This document shows positions 35,323 to 42,528 of a stretch of 64,000 bases of DNA, piece after piece. The position numbers were made by a program, and so were the translations under genes. This DNA is from Streptomyces sp. NRRL F-6131. Lineage in GTDB: Bacteria > Actinomycetota > Actinomycetes > Streptomycetales > Streptomycetaceae. Where the stretch lies: the NCBI GenBank assembly GCA_000719695.1, contig JOHN01000010.1, forward strand, positions 62,001 through 126,000, in the 5' to 3' direction. Each line of letters begins with the position of its first letter. Position 1 is the first letter of the stretch. The notes under the pieces were generated by a model, which saw only the letters and a list, made by a program, of their open reading frames with translations, was not told the DNA's origin and did no database searches.

Positions 35323-36612
35323 GTGAAGCCGGTTAGGGCGGCCGACGCCGCGATACGCACCACCGTCACCAGCCGCCGTCTGCGTCAGAGCGCGGTGGCG
35401 TTGGCGATGGGCGGGGTGCTGCTGCTCACCGCGGCCTGCGGGGGCGGCGACGACGACAAGAAGGCCTCGGGCGGTGACGCGGCCGCCACGGCGGGCGCCA
35501 ACGGCGCGGGCGACGCCGGTAACGGCGGCACGCCGACGCCCGGCCAGACCTCCGCCACGCCGAAGACCTCGGCCGCCGTGGTCAGCGTCGAGCCCAAGGA
35601 CGGTGCCCAGGACGTCGCCCCGGACGGCGCGCTCAAGGTCGGGGTGACCGGCGGCAAGCTCACCACGGTCGAGGTGACCGACAAGGAGGGCAAGCCGGTC
35701 GCGGGCGCCATCAGCGCGGACGGCAGCGGGTGGAAGCCCAGCGCCCCGCTGGCCGTGGGCATGGCGTACAAGGTGAACGCCCAGGCCGCCGACGCGGAGG
35801 GCCTGGTGGCCGCGTCGACCACCTCGTTCACCACGCTGACCCCGGCGAAGAAGGTCTCCACCAACGACAACATCGCCGACAACGCCACCTACGGCGTCGG
35901 CATGATCGTGTCGGTGGTCTTCAACAAGGAGATCAAGAACAAGGACGCGGTCGTCCAGGGCATCACCTTCGAGACCAGCGACGGCACCACCGTGAAGGGT
36001 CACTGGTTCGGCGCCAAGCGCCTGGACTTCCGCCCGGAGAAGTACTGGGCGCCGGGCACCAAGGTCGTCATCAAGTACCGGCTGAAGAACGTCGAGATCG
36101 CCCCGGGCGTCTACGGCGACATCGACAAGGACGAGCCGTTCACCATCGGCCGCTCCCAGGTCTCGGTGGCCGACTCGGCCACCCACCAGATGACGGTGAC
36201 CAGGGGCAGCGAGAGCCACACCGTGCCGGTGACCCTGGGCGACGAGAAGAACCCCTCCTGGAACGGCACCATGGTGGTGATGTCCAAGGAGAAGGTCACC
36301 CGGATGAACTCGCAGACCGTCGGTCTCGGCGGCGAGTACGACATCCCGGACGTCCCGCACGCCATGCGGCTGACCAACTCGGGCACCTTCGTGCACGGCA
36401 ACTACTGGGCCAACCCGTTCGGCAAGACCAACGCCAGCCACGGCTGCATCTCGATGCAGGACGAGAAGGGCGGCAGCGACGCCTCGGTGGCGGGCAAGTT
36501 CTTCAACGACTCGATGATCGGTGACGTCATCACCATCAAGAACTCCAAGGAGAAGACCGTCGCCCCCGACAACGGCCTGAGCGGCTGGAACATCGGCTGG
36601 GCGAACTGGTAG
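35323..36612 (+). CDS. L,D-transpeptidase lipoprotein, second of three
   Basis: 429-residue paralogue of the preceding gene. A GTG start with AGGGGAGAG upstream gives a basic N-terminus, a hydrophobic segment and the lipobox LTAAC. A Gly/Ala/Thr spacer is followed by two Ig-like domains (VEPKDGAQDVAPDGALKV; RLDFRPEKYWAPGTKV) and the YkuD domain with HAMRLTNSGTFVHGNYW and SHGCISM. It ends GLSGWNIGWANW, a C-terminal Trp motif shared by all three copies. It acts at the outer face of the membrane. It is transcribed separately from the third copy, since a hairpin follows. Confidence 0.93.
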   Translation: MKPVRAADAAIRTTVTSRRLRQSAVALAMGGVLLLTAACGGGDDDKKASGGDAAATAGANGAGDAGNGGTPTPGQTSATPKTSAAVVSVEPKDGAQDVAPDGALKVGVTGGKLTTVEVTDKEGKPVAGAISADGSGWKPSAPLAVGMAYKVNAQAADAEGLVAASTTSFTTLTPAKKVSTNDNIADNATYGVGMIVSVVFNKEIKNKDAVVQGITFETSDGTTVKGHWFGAKRLDFRPEKYWAPGTKVVIKYRLKNVEIAPGVYGDIDKDEPFTIGRSQVSVADSATHQMTVTRGSESHTVPVTLGDEKNPSWNGTMVVMSKEKVTRMNSQTVGLGGEYDIPDVPHAMRLTNSGTFVHGNYWANPFGKTNASHGCISMQDEKGGSDASVAGKFFNDSMIGDVITIKNSKEKTVAPDNGLSGWNIGWANW

Positions 36613-36655
36613 GCCCTACCCCTCGGTAGCCTCCGCCAGTCGCGGAACGGCCACG

Positions 36656-36691
36656 GCCGGCCCGATCCTCACTCGTTGGGGTCGGGCCGGC
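36656..36691 (+). terminator. Terminator after second L,D-transpeptidase
   Basis: 10-bp stem, 36656-36665 against 36682-36691 (GCCGGCCCGA arm), 16-nt loop, then GGCGTTTCC. Confidence 0.65.
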
Positions 36692-36789
36692 GGCGTTTCC
36701 GGGGCCGGACACCCCCTGAACGGCGCAACCTTTCGCGTGAGTGGAGCGTGTAAAGGTCGAACGGCTCGACACGAACGAGGGGGACGACC

Positions 36790-38082
36790 GTGAAGGCGAT
36801 ACGCAGGGTGGTGGCCGTGGGGCTGGTCGGCGGTGCGCTGGTGCTGACCAGCGCCTGCGGCGGGGGCGGCGGCGGCGCCGGGGGCGGTACGGCCGCCAAG
36901 GCCGAACTGGGGGCCGGCGGGACCGCGGGGGTCCCGTCGTCCGCCGCTCCGGCCGACGGTGGGGCGACCGGTGCTCCGGCTCCCACGGGCGCCCCTGCCG
37001 GCGCCGCCACCACCGCCACGCCGAAGGTCTCGCAGGCCGTGGTGGACATCCAGCCGAAGAACGGTGCGGTGGACGTCGCCCCGAACGGCGCGGTCAAGGT
37101 CGCGGTGACGGGCGGGAAGCTCACCACGGTCAAGGTGAGCGACAAGACCGGCAAGGAGGTGGCCGGCACCCTCGCCGCCGACGGGTCGAGCTGGACCCCG
37201 TCCGGCCCGCTGGCGGTCGGCACCGCGTACCAGGTGAACGCGCTGGCGGCGGACGCCGGCGGCGTGGTCACCGAGGCGGCGAGCGGCTTCACCACCCTGG
37301 CGCCCGAGCGGGAGTCGAAGGTGAGCGACAACGTCCAGGACAACGCCACCTACGGCGTCGGCATGATCGTCTCGGTCGACTTCGACAAGGACGTGAAGAA
37401 CAAGGAGGCGGTGGCCCGGGGCATCACCTTCGAGACCGACAACGGCACCGTGGTCAAGGGCCACTGGTTCGGCAACCGCCGGCTGGACTTCCGCCCCGAG
37501 AAGAACTGGACCCCCGGCACCAAGGTGACCGTCAAGTACCGGCTGAAGAGCGTGGAGATCGCGCCGGGCGTCTACGGGGGAGTGGACCGGGACGAGCCCT
37601 TCACTATCGGGCGATCCCAGATTTCGACCGTTGACGCCAAGACGCACAAGATGACGGTGGTCCGGGACGGCCGGACCTCGGTCCTGGACATCACTTCCGG
37701 CTCGTCCGAGTTCCCGACCTGGAACGGCACCATGGTCGTGATGTCCAAGGAGGGCGTGGTGCGGATGCAGTCCAGCACCCTGCCCGGCATGACCGGCGAC
37801 CCCTACGACAAGCAGGTTCCGCACTCGATGCGGCTGACCGACAGCGGCACCTACGTGCACGGCAACTGGTGGCGCCCCGCGTCGGTGTTCGGCACCCAGA
37901 ACACCAGCCACGGCTGCGTGGCCCTCAAGGACGTCGAGGGCGGCGCACCGGGCACCGAGGCGGGCAAGTTCTACGACGGTTCGCTGATCGGGGACATCGT
38001 CACGGTGGTGAACTCCACGCGTGGGCAGGTCAAGCCGGACAACGGCCTCAGCGGTTGGAACATGGACTGGAGCGCCTGGTAG
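36790..38082 (+). CDS. L,D-transpeptidase lipoprotein, third of three
   Basis: 430-residue paralogue. GTG start after GAGGGGGA; N-terminus VKAIRRVVAVGLVGGALVL with lipobox LTSAC, a Gly-rich spacer, two Ig-like domains (VDIQPKNGAVDVAPNGAVKV; RLDFRPEKNWTPGTKV), and the YkuD domain with HSMRLTDSGTYVHGNWW and SHGCVAL. The loop before the active site (MQSSTLPGMTGDPYDKQVP) differs from the MNSQTVGxGxEYDI of the other two, so acceptor or donor preference may differ. The C-terminus GLSGWNMDWSAW is conserved. No terminator is obvious before the next gene. Confidence 0.93.
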   Translation: MKAIRRVVAVGLVGGALVLTSACGGGGGGAGGGTAAKAELGAGGTAGVPSSAAPADGGATGAPAPTGAPAGAATTATPKVSQAVVDIQPKNGAVDVAPNGAVKVAVTGGKLTTVKVSDKTGKEVAGTLAADGSSWTPSGPLAVGTAYQVNALAADAGGVVTEAASGFTTLAPERESKVSDNVQDNATYGVGMIVSVDFDKDVKNKEAVARGITFETDNGTVVKGHWFGNRRLDFRPEKNWTPGTKVTVKYRLKSVEIAPGVYGGVDRDEPFTIGRSQISTVDAKTHKMTVVRDGRTSVLDITSGSSEFPTWNGTMVVMSKEGVVRMQSSTLPGMTGDPYDKQVPHSMRLTDSGTYVHGNWWRPASVFGTQNTSHGCVALKDVEGGAPGTEAGKFYDGSLIGDIVTVVNSTRGQVKPDNGLSGWNMDWSAW

Positions 38083-38200
38083 CACGGCGGTACGGGGGTG
38101 ACCCGGCCCGTACGAACGCGGGTTCGGGTTGCACCCGGCATATGCCGAAAGAGTAGTGATCGTTTGTTCATTGTCCGTACGCGGCCGCTTGCGTTCCGCA

Positions 38201-38758
38201 ATGATGGGTCGCATGGCGGGTTGGGGCGAAACAGATCAGTCATCAGTTCCTGGTTCCAGCTTGGTCGCCGAGGCGTCGTGGGCCTCGTTCCAGGACGGCC
38301 TCGCGGCACTGGAACGACTCAGCTGCGACGAACTGGAGCGGCTCTACATCGGCCGGTTGTGCGACCGGACGACACCGGGCGAGGTGCGGCTCCCGTCCCG
38401 GCCGGAGACCGGACCGGTGGCGCGTCGGCTGGTGCTCGCGGTCCTGGAGACCTGGGAGCTGCACCAGCACCTGGAGGTGGGCGAGTTGCTCACCAGCGAG
38501 CTCGTGGCCAACGCGGTGCGACATGCCGCCGGGCGGACCGTCGGGCTCCACGTGACGCGCAAGCCGGGCTGGATCCGGGTGGAGGTGCGGGACTCCTCGC
38601 GGTCGCTGCCCTGCATGATCCTCGCGGAGCCGCTGCCGGTCACCGAGCGCGGGCGCGGCCTCCAGGTGGTCGACGACCTGGCGGACCGCTGGGGCGCCGA
38701 CCTGCTGCCGCGGGGCAAGGGCGTCTGGTTCGAGCTGAAGGTGCGCGAGCGGGTCTGA
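38201..38758 (+). CDS. RsbW-like ATP-binding regulatory protein (HATPase_c_2)
   Basis: About 185 residues. An N-terminal region of ~70 residues (ASFQDGLAALERLSCDELER) precedes a GHKL ATPase fold with N-box ELVANAVRHA, G1-type VEVRDSS and G2-type RGRGLQVVDDLADRWG. Such proteins are anti-sigma or anti-sigma-antagonist kinases; streptomycetes carry dozens of unknown partner. Three in-frame ATGs (38201, 38204, 38213) lie together with no clear ribosome site; the first is used here. A sigma factor or STAS partner is not nearby. A related but broken gene lies at 41322. Confidence 0.85.
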   Translation: MMGRMAGWGETDQSSVPGSSLVAEASWASFQDGLAALERLSCDELERLYIGRLCDRTTPGEVRLPSRPETGPVARRLVLAVLETWELHQHLEVGELLTSELVANAVRHAAGRTVGLHVTRKPGWIRVEVRDSSRSLPCMILAEPLPVTERGRGLQVVDDLADRWGADLLPRGKGVWFELKVRERV

Positions 38759-38777
38759 GTCGGCCCGGGAAACACGC

Positions 38778-38818
38778 AGGGCCCCCGGTTTCGCCGTGAT
38801 CCGGCGGCTGGGGGCCCT
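38778..38818 (+). terminator. Terminator after RsbW-like gene
   Basis: Arms AGGGCCCCC (38778-38786) and GGGGGCCCT (38810-38818) with inner CGG/CCG pairing, followed by TTGC. The following 38819-39056 is a comparatively AT-rich convergent gap with an inverted CAAGGT/ACCTTG pair (38994-39019) and no gene. Confidence 0.65.
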
Positions 38819-39056
38819 TGCAGGTCATCGCGCGGCCAAGGGGGTGCGTGCCGTGCGATGGGTGTCGGCCGTGCCGGGTCGGGCGGGCCGAAGTCATCGT
38901 TGCCGGGGGTCCGTCAGTCGCTGACGTGCACCCTCGAACGCTTCGACTATCGCATGGATCTCAGCATGCGGGCAAACCGAGCGGCTTGGATTTCAAGGTT
39001 TGTAACTTAGTTCACCTTGGGAATTTGCATAGGTTCACGTCCGCGCCTGAGATTAT

Positions 39057-39965
39057 TCACGATCGACACGAATCGGGGTCGGCTCGGAGGGCTTCCCGGG
39101 CCCGCGCGGCGTGCTGGTGGACGGCGCTCGCGGGCAGGCGTGCGGGCGGCGGCGGGGCGATCGATCTGCCGCCCGCCCGGCAGGCCCGGCAGAGGCCGCC
39201 CAGGAGGGCCGGCGGGCGGGCCGGGACGCGACAGTCGGTGCACTCGGCGAGGCGGGTCCCGGGCGGGACGGCGGTGGGTCGTCCCGGACGGGCCGGGGGG
39301 AGCTTGTCGATCAGCCGACGGCGGGTGAACGCGGCCGGGCTGTGCACGTCCGGCGGGAGCCCGGCCGTCATCGCGGTCCGGAAGAGATCGGCCGCGGCGC
39401 CCCGGGCCAGCCACTCGGCGGCGAGCGGTTCGAGGGCGGCGCAGTCGGCGGCGGAGAGGGCGAGTCGACGGTCGACGCGGCCGAGGTCGGCGAGTGCGCG
39501 GTAGGCGGGGGTCTCTTCCGGGGGAGGGGGTTGGACGTCGGTTGACTCCTCCCGGGGGTGCGCGGCCTCGGGCAGTGCCTCGCCGGTGGCGATGAAGTGG
39601 TTCCACCAGCCGTCCCCGCGCGGCGTGCGGGAGAAGTACGTCCGGAACACCCACTGGGAGCGGTCGGCGCCGACGCGCTCGCGGACCCGGCGGAGGTGGC
39701 CGGCGGCGGAGAGGTTGTTGAGCGCGGTGCGGACGGCCTGCTGCCCGTAGAGCGGGTTGAAGGCGGCGAGGGACTTCACGTCCATCGCGGCGCCCTCGGG
39801 GAAGCGGTCGATCATGCTGGCGAGATACGCCTCGCGAACGGGCAGATGTGCGAAGTCGCTTGCCGCTCGGGGGTGTTGCTCAGGCGCGGAACGCTTTCCG
39901 TAGCCCGGGGAGGCGAGTTCCGGCCCGGGAGGGAGCGTGATGGCACTAAAGTCGTGGGTAGCCAC
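39057..39965 (-). CDS. Winged-helix regulator with C-terminal CxxC zinc knuckle
   Basis: 302-residue protein of a type frequent in streptomycetes and often labelled MarR-like or HTH-containing. It begins VATHDFSAITLPPGPELASP. The DNA-binding part (~50-130) contains VREAYLASMIDRFPEGAAMDVKSLA and QQAVRTALNNLSAAGHLRRV, then WVFRTYFSRTPR. A Pro/Ala/Arg-rich middle follows, and a zinc-ribbon-like knuckle with CTDC and CRAC (~255-275). GTG 39965 is preferred because homologues start at this motif; a longer frame to 40049 exists. Target genes unknown. Confidence 0.7.
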   Translation of the reverse strand: MATHDFSAITLPPGPELASPGYGKRSAPEQHPRAASDFAHLPVREAYLASMIDRFPEGAAMDVKSLAAFNPLYGQQAVRTALNNLSAAGHLRRVRERVGADRSQWVFRTYFSRTPRGDGWWNHFIATGEALPEAAHPREESTDVQPPPPEETPAYRALADLGRVDRRLALSAADCAALEPLAAEWLARGAAADLFRTAMTAGLPPDVHSPAAFTRRRLIDKLPPARPGRPTAVPPGTRLAECTDCRVPARPPALLGGLCRACRAGGRSIAPPPPARLPASAVHQHAARAREALRADPDSCRS

Positions 39966-39997
39966 AGGATCGAGTCTCTTTCGATCGTGAAGGTCAG

Positions 39998-40030
39998 ACC
40001 CCCGTTCGGTGTTCCAGCACCGGCGGGGGT
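39998..40030. terminator. Hairpin upstream of the winged-helix gene
   Basis: Arms ACCCCCG (39998-40004) and CGGGGGT (40024-40030) with an inner CGGTG/CACCG helix, followed on the plus strand by TGTTTCG. On the plus strand it looks like a terminator; on the minus strand it would be a 5' leader hairpin of the winged-helix gene. Confidence 0.5.
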
Positions 40031-40163
40031 TGTTTCGTCTGAGCCGCACGCTACATGGTCGTGATGCGCCGTGGCGAACAGTGACGATAAGTCATATGGG
40101 CTGGCCGGAAGGCCGGTTGGGGTGTGCGGGTGGGAGGTGGTTACCCACCCGTTCCCATGGAAG

Positions 40164-40352
40164 TCACTCGCCTTCCGGAGCCTGAGCTTCGGGGGCGAAG
40201 GCGACGAAGTCCGCCCAGGCGGAGGGGGAGAAGGAGAGTCGGGGCCCGGCCTTGTCCTTGGAGTCCCGCACGAGGACGGAGGAGGGCGAGGTGGCGATCT
40301 CGATGCACTCCCCGCCCTCGAAGTCGCTGTAACTGGCCTTGTGCCACTTCAT
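40164..40352 (-). CDS. DUF397 small regulatory partner protein
   Basis: 62-residue DUF397 protein: MKWHKASYSDFEGGECIEIA, VLVRDSKDK and the typical end FSPSAWADFVAFA. DUF397 proteins are coded next to XRE/DUF5753 regulators (whiJ, abaA and bldB-type loci) and are thought to act with them in development or antibiotic control. The start overlaps the stop of the XRE gene by 4 bp (ATGA), so the pair is co-translated. Confidence 0.92.
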   Translation of the reverse strand: MKWHKASYSDFEGGECIEIATSPSSVLVRDSKDKAGPRLSFSPSAWADFVAFAPEAQAPEGE

Positions 40353-41161
40353 AGTTGCTCCGCGACCTTTCTGATCATCGTTGCAGAGCCCTCCGCACTC
40401 AAGGACTGTGCGCGGATCATCGCTTGTCGTCGACTGAGCTTTCCCACGAGTTCTGGGTCGGTGTGAAGTGCATTCGTCTCGTGTGTCTCAACGTACGCAT
40501 AGTGCTCGTTGTTGATCGTTTCCAGGATCATGAGCGATCCGGAGAGCGCAGGGGGAATCGCGTTCGCGATCGGCAGGATCTGGATTTTCACGTTGCGCGA
40601 CTGCCCTGCCTCCAGGAGGTGGTGCAGCTGCCGCTTCATCGTGCCCGGTCCGCCCATGCAGGTGTGAAGGGCGGCCTCGTAGAGGACGAAGCAGAAGAGA
40701 GTGGTGGGGCGGTTGGTGAGCTTGGTTTGTCTGGCGAGCCGGGAGCGGATACGGGCTTCGATGGTCTCCTGGTCGATCGGAGGAATGGTGAAGCCGACCG
40801 TTGCGCGCGCGTACTCCTCGGTCTGCAGAAGTCCGGGGATGTAGAGCGGCTGGTACGAGTAGATGGCGATGGCCTCCTCCTCAACCTCCAAGTAGGTATC
40901 GGACTTGGCTGCCCTCTTCTCCCCGATCAGAAAGTCCTCAGCCCCCAGCAGCATCCCTCTCGCGTTGCAGAGTTCATCCGCCGTCTCCAGCAGCTTCCTG
41001 GACGGCTTCCGCCGCCCCGCCTCCATCGACCGGACGCTCTCGATGTCGTAGTTGGCCGCGCGGCTCAACTCCTCCCTCGTCACTCCCGCTTGGGCGCGCC
41101 ACCGCTTGATCTGGTCTCCGCAGTACTTCCAAGCCATCGGCGGTTGCGCGGGCGCGCCCAT
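40349..41161 (-). CDS. XRE-family regulator with DUF5753 (WhiJ-like)
   Basis: 270-residue regulator. The N-terminal XRE helix-turn-helix reads IKRWRAQAGVTREELSRAANYDIESVRSMEAGRRKP. The C-terminal DUF5753 domain starts IAIYSYQPLYIPGLLQTEEYARA and ends with VGKLSRRQAMIRAQSLS. This is the DNA-binding half of a WhiJ-type gene pair with DUF397. ATG 41161 has GGGGGT upstream; ATG 41137 (MAWKYCG) is an alternative. Codon use is visibly less GC-biased than in the core genes, in keeping with accessory origin. Its usual third partner, an RsbW-like kinase, lies divergently at 41322 and is frameshifted. Confidence 0.9.
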   Translation of the reverse strand: MGAPAQPPMAWKYCGDQIKRWRAQAGVTREELSRAANYDIESVRSMEAGRRKPSRKLLETADELCNARGMLLGAEDFLIGEKRAAKSDTYLEVEEEAIAIYSYQPLYIPGLLQTEEYARATVGFTIPPIDQETIEARIRSRLARQTKLTNRPTTLFCFVLYEAALHTCMGGPGTMKRQLHHLLEAGQSRNVKIQILPIANAIPPALSGSLMILETINNEHYAYVETHETNALHTDPELVGKLSRRQAMIRAQSLSAEGSATMIRKVAEQL

Positions 41162-41321
41162 CCTCGGACCCCCATCGTGTGCGGTCGACCGGCGGGTCAC
41201 CTCGCCGGTGTACCTCAGCTGCAACTCCCGAGGCTAGGCCCCCACCTCGTTACCTGGACGTGAAATGGCCGAACTCCGCTCCTGTGAGTGACGCCCGAGC
41301 CTCCCCACCCCAAGGAAACCC

Positions 41322-41710
41322 ATGGTCGAGTGGACGTTCCCCCGGCACCCCCGCAGCGTCGGCCGCGCCCGCGCCGTACTCCTCCGGCAGGCCTTCGAGT
41401 GGCGCGTCCCCGACGAGACCACCGAGGTGGCCCTGCTCCTCCTCAGCGAACTCGCCACCAACGCCTGCCGCCACGCCGCGGCCCCGCGTGACCGCCACAT
41501 CCGCGTCACCTGCGCCGTCCTCGACGACTCGACCCTCCGCGTCGAGGTCTCCGACGCCGACCCCCACCTCCCCACCCCGCGCCGGGCCGCCCGGAGGACG
41601 AGTCCGGCCGCGGCCTCGAACTCGTCGCCGCCCTCGCCACCACCTGGGGCGCCCACCGCCGGGGGCCGGGCTTCATCGGCAAGACGGTCTGGTTCGAACT
41701 GAAGGCCTGA
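41322..41710 (+). pseudogene. RsbW-like ATP-binding protein with a one-base frameshift
   Basis: The first frame reads MVEWTFPRHPRSVGRARAVL, then N-box ELATNACRHA and G1-type LRVEVSDADPHLPTPRRAA, and then turns into Pro/Ser nonsense to a stop at 41702. In another frame the missing half follows at once: EDESGRGLELVAALATTWG, then GFIGKTVWFELKA and a stop at 41708-41710. Adding one C to the run at 41590-41592 restores an intact ~129-residue protein. Either a real loss of function, a sequencing error or programmed frameshifting. It belongs to the adjacent whiJ-like cassette. Confidence 0.85.
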
Positions 41711-41713
41711 ACG

Positions 41714-41763
41714 CGCCCGGGCCGTCCGGTCGTCGCCTGCACGACGACCGGACGGCCCGGGCG
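41714..41763. terminator. Long bidirectional terminator
   Basis: Perfect 22-bp stem, 41714-41735 against 41742-41763, with a 6-nt loop, between the frameshifted kinase gene and the convergent profilin gene. Confidence 0.85.
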
Positions 41764-41777
41764 ACTTCCCCCTCGGC

Positions 41778-42161
41778 CTAGCGGCCGTTCTCGATCAGGT
41801 AGTCGCCCAGCTTCTCCACGGTCTGCGCCGCGACGGCCGGCTGATGCCGCTCGCTGTACCGGCCGACGAGGATGGTCTGGGAGGTCCTGACCAGCACGAT
41901 TCCGGCGGAGCTCTTCCTGGCGTAGATCGAGCGCGCGTCGGCCTTGACCGCCACCGTGTACTTGACGCCGCCGACGGTGACGCCATTGGTGAACGCGCTG
42001 CCCGGGTTCTTGTACAGGGCGACGAGCGCCGCGCCCTCGCCGGCGCTGAGGCTGAATCCGCTGCTCTGCGCCCAGGTGCCGCCGTCGGCGGCACTGACGA
42101 TGATCCCGCCGTCGAGATTTCCCGAACCCACAAGCTGATTGTCAACGTAGGTCTGCCACAT
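41778..42161 (-). CDS. Profilin, eukaryotic-type actin-monomer-binding fold, in a bacterium
   Basis: 127 residues, the full length of a profilin (about 125-130 in amoebae). It starts MWQTYVDNQLVGSGN, continues GGTWAQSSGF, then ADARSIYARKSSAGI and ILVGRYSE, and ends VEKLGDYLIENGR. These are the conserved N-terminal helix, core strands and C-terminal helix of the family. Aromatic residues at the polyproline-binding face (Trp2, Tyr5, Trp30, Tyr121) are kept. In eukaryotes profilin binds G-actin, proline-rich ligands and phosphoinositides. From memory it most resembles Acanthamoeba profilins. The start ATG 42161 has AGGGGAG 9 nt upstream, and a longer frame to 42263 is unlike the family. There is no signal peptide. 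GC-rich codons show it has ameliorated to the host. Its role here is unknown. Confidence 0.9.
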   Translation of the reverse strand: MWQTYVDNQLVGSGNLDGGIIVSAADGGTWAQSSGFSLSAGEGAALVALYKNPGSAFTNGVTVGGVKYTVAVKADARSIYARKSSAGIVLVRTSQTILVGRYSERHQPAVAAQTVEKLGDYLIENGR

Positions 42162-42287
42162 GCCTACCGTCTCCCCTCGGTAAGGACCCGCGAGCCCGCC
42201 CTTGCGGGCCGCGCCTCCGGAATCCTTCCCTCCGGACAGGCGCACCGAGTCGGGATCTCCCATCTCTGGCCTGAAACTGACGGATCG

Positions 42288-42303
42288 TCACTCATTTGAG
42301 TGA
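42288..42303. promoter_or_regulatory. Palindrome upstream of the profilin gene
   Basis: TCACTCA-TT-TGAGTGA, perfect 7-bp arms, 127 bp upstream of the profilin start in an AT-richer patch; a candidate operator or activator site. Target inferred from position. Confidence 0.5.
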
Positions 42304-42326
42304 ATCCACCCGGCTCTTCTCGGCCA

Positions 42327-42367
42327 GCCCGCACAGGAAGTCGACCCGCTCGACTTCCTGTGCGGGC
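42327..42367. other. Orphan 18-bp perfect hairpin in a divergent promoter region
   Basis: Arms 42327-42344 and 42350-42367 (GCCCGCACAGGAAGTCGA and its complement), 5-nt loop. It lies between divergent profilin and protease genes, so it is downstream of no gene on either strand. It may be a terminator left from a lost gene or an RNA leader structure. Confidence 0.6.
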
Positions 42368-42528
42368 CGCCGGGGGTGGCCGGTCGACGGTTTGCCCAGG
42401 TGCCCGATCGGGCACCGCGCGCCACCATCAGTGCAGGTCAGGGGCTTGGTGGCGGCATGGTGGAACCATTGGCGGGGTGGCGGCCGTCACGCTTGGTGAC
42501 GTCCCGTCACCAGCAGAGGGGTACTGCC

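Noticed and set aside
38129..38200. Upstream start for the RsbW-like gene
   Set aside because: The 24 added residues are of promoter-like composition and unlike homologues; a cluster of ATGs at 38201-38213 is better.
41322..41702. Intact RsbW-like protein ending at 41702
   Set aside because: Its last ~40 residues are Pro/Ser-rich nonsense, while the true G2 box and C-terminus lie in another frame of the same DNA.
42162..42263. Longer profilin start adding 34 residues
   Set aside because: The extension (Gly/Lys/Ser-rich) is unlike any profilin; the family begins at MxWQTYVD and a good ribosome site precedes ATG 42161.
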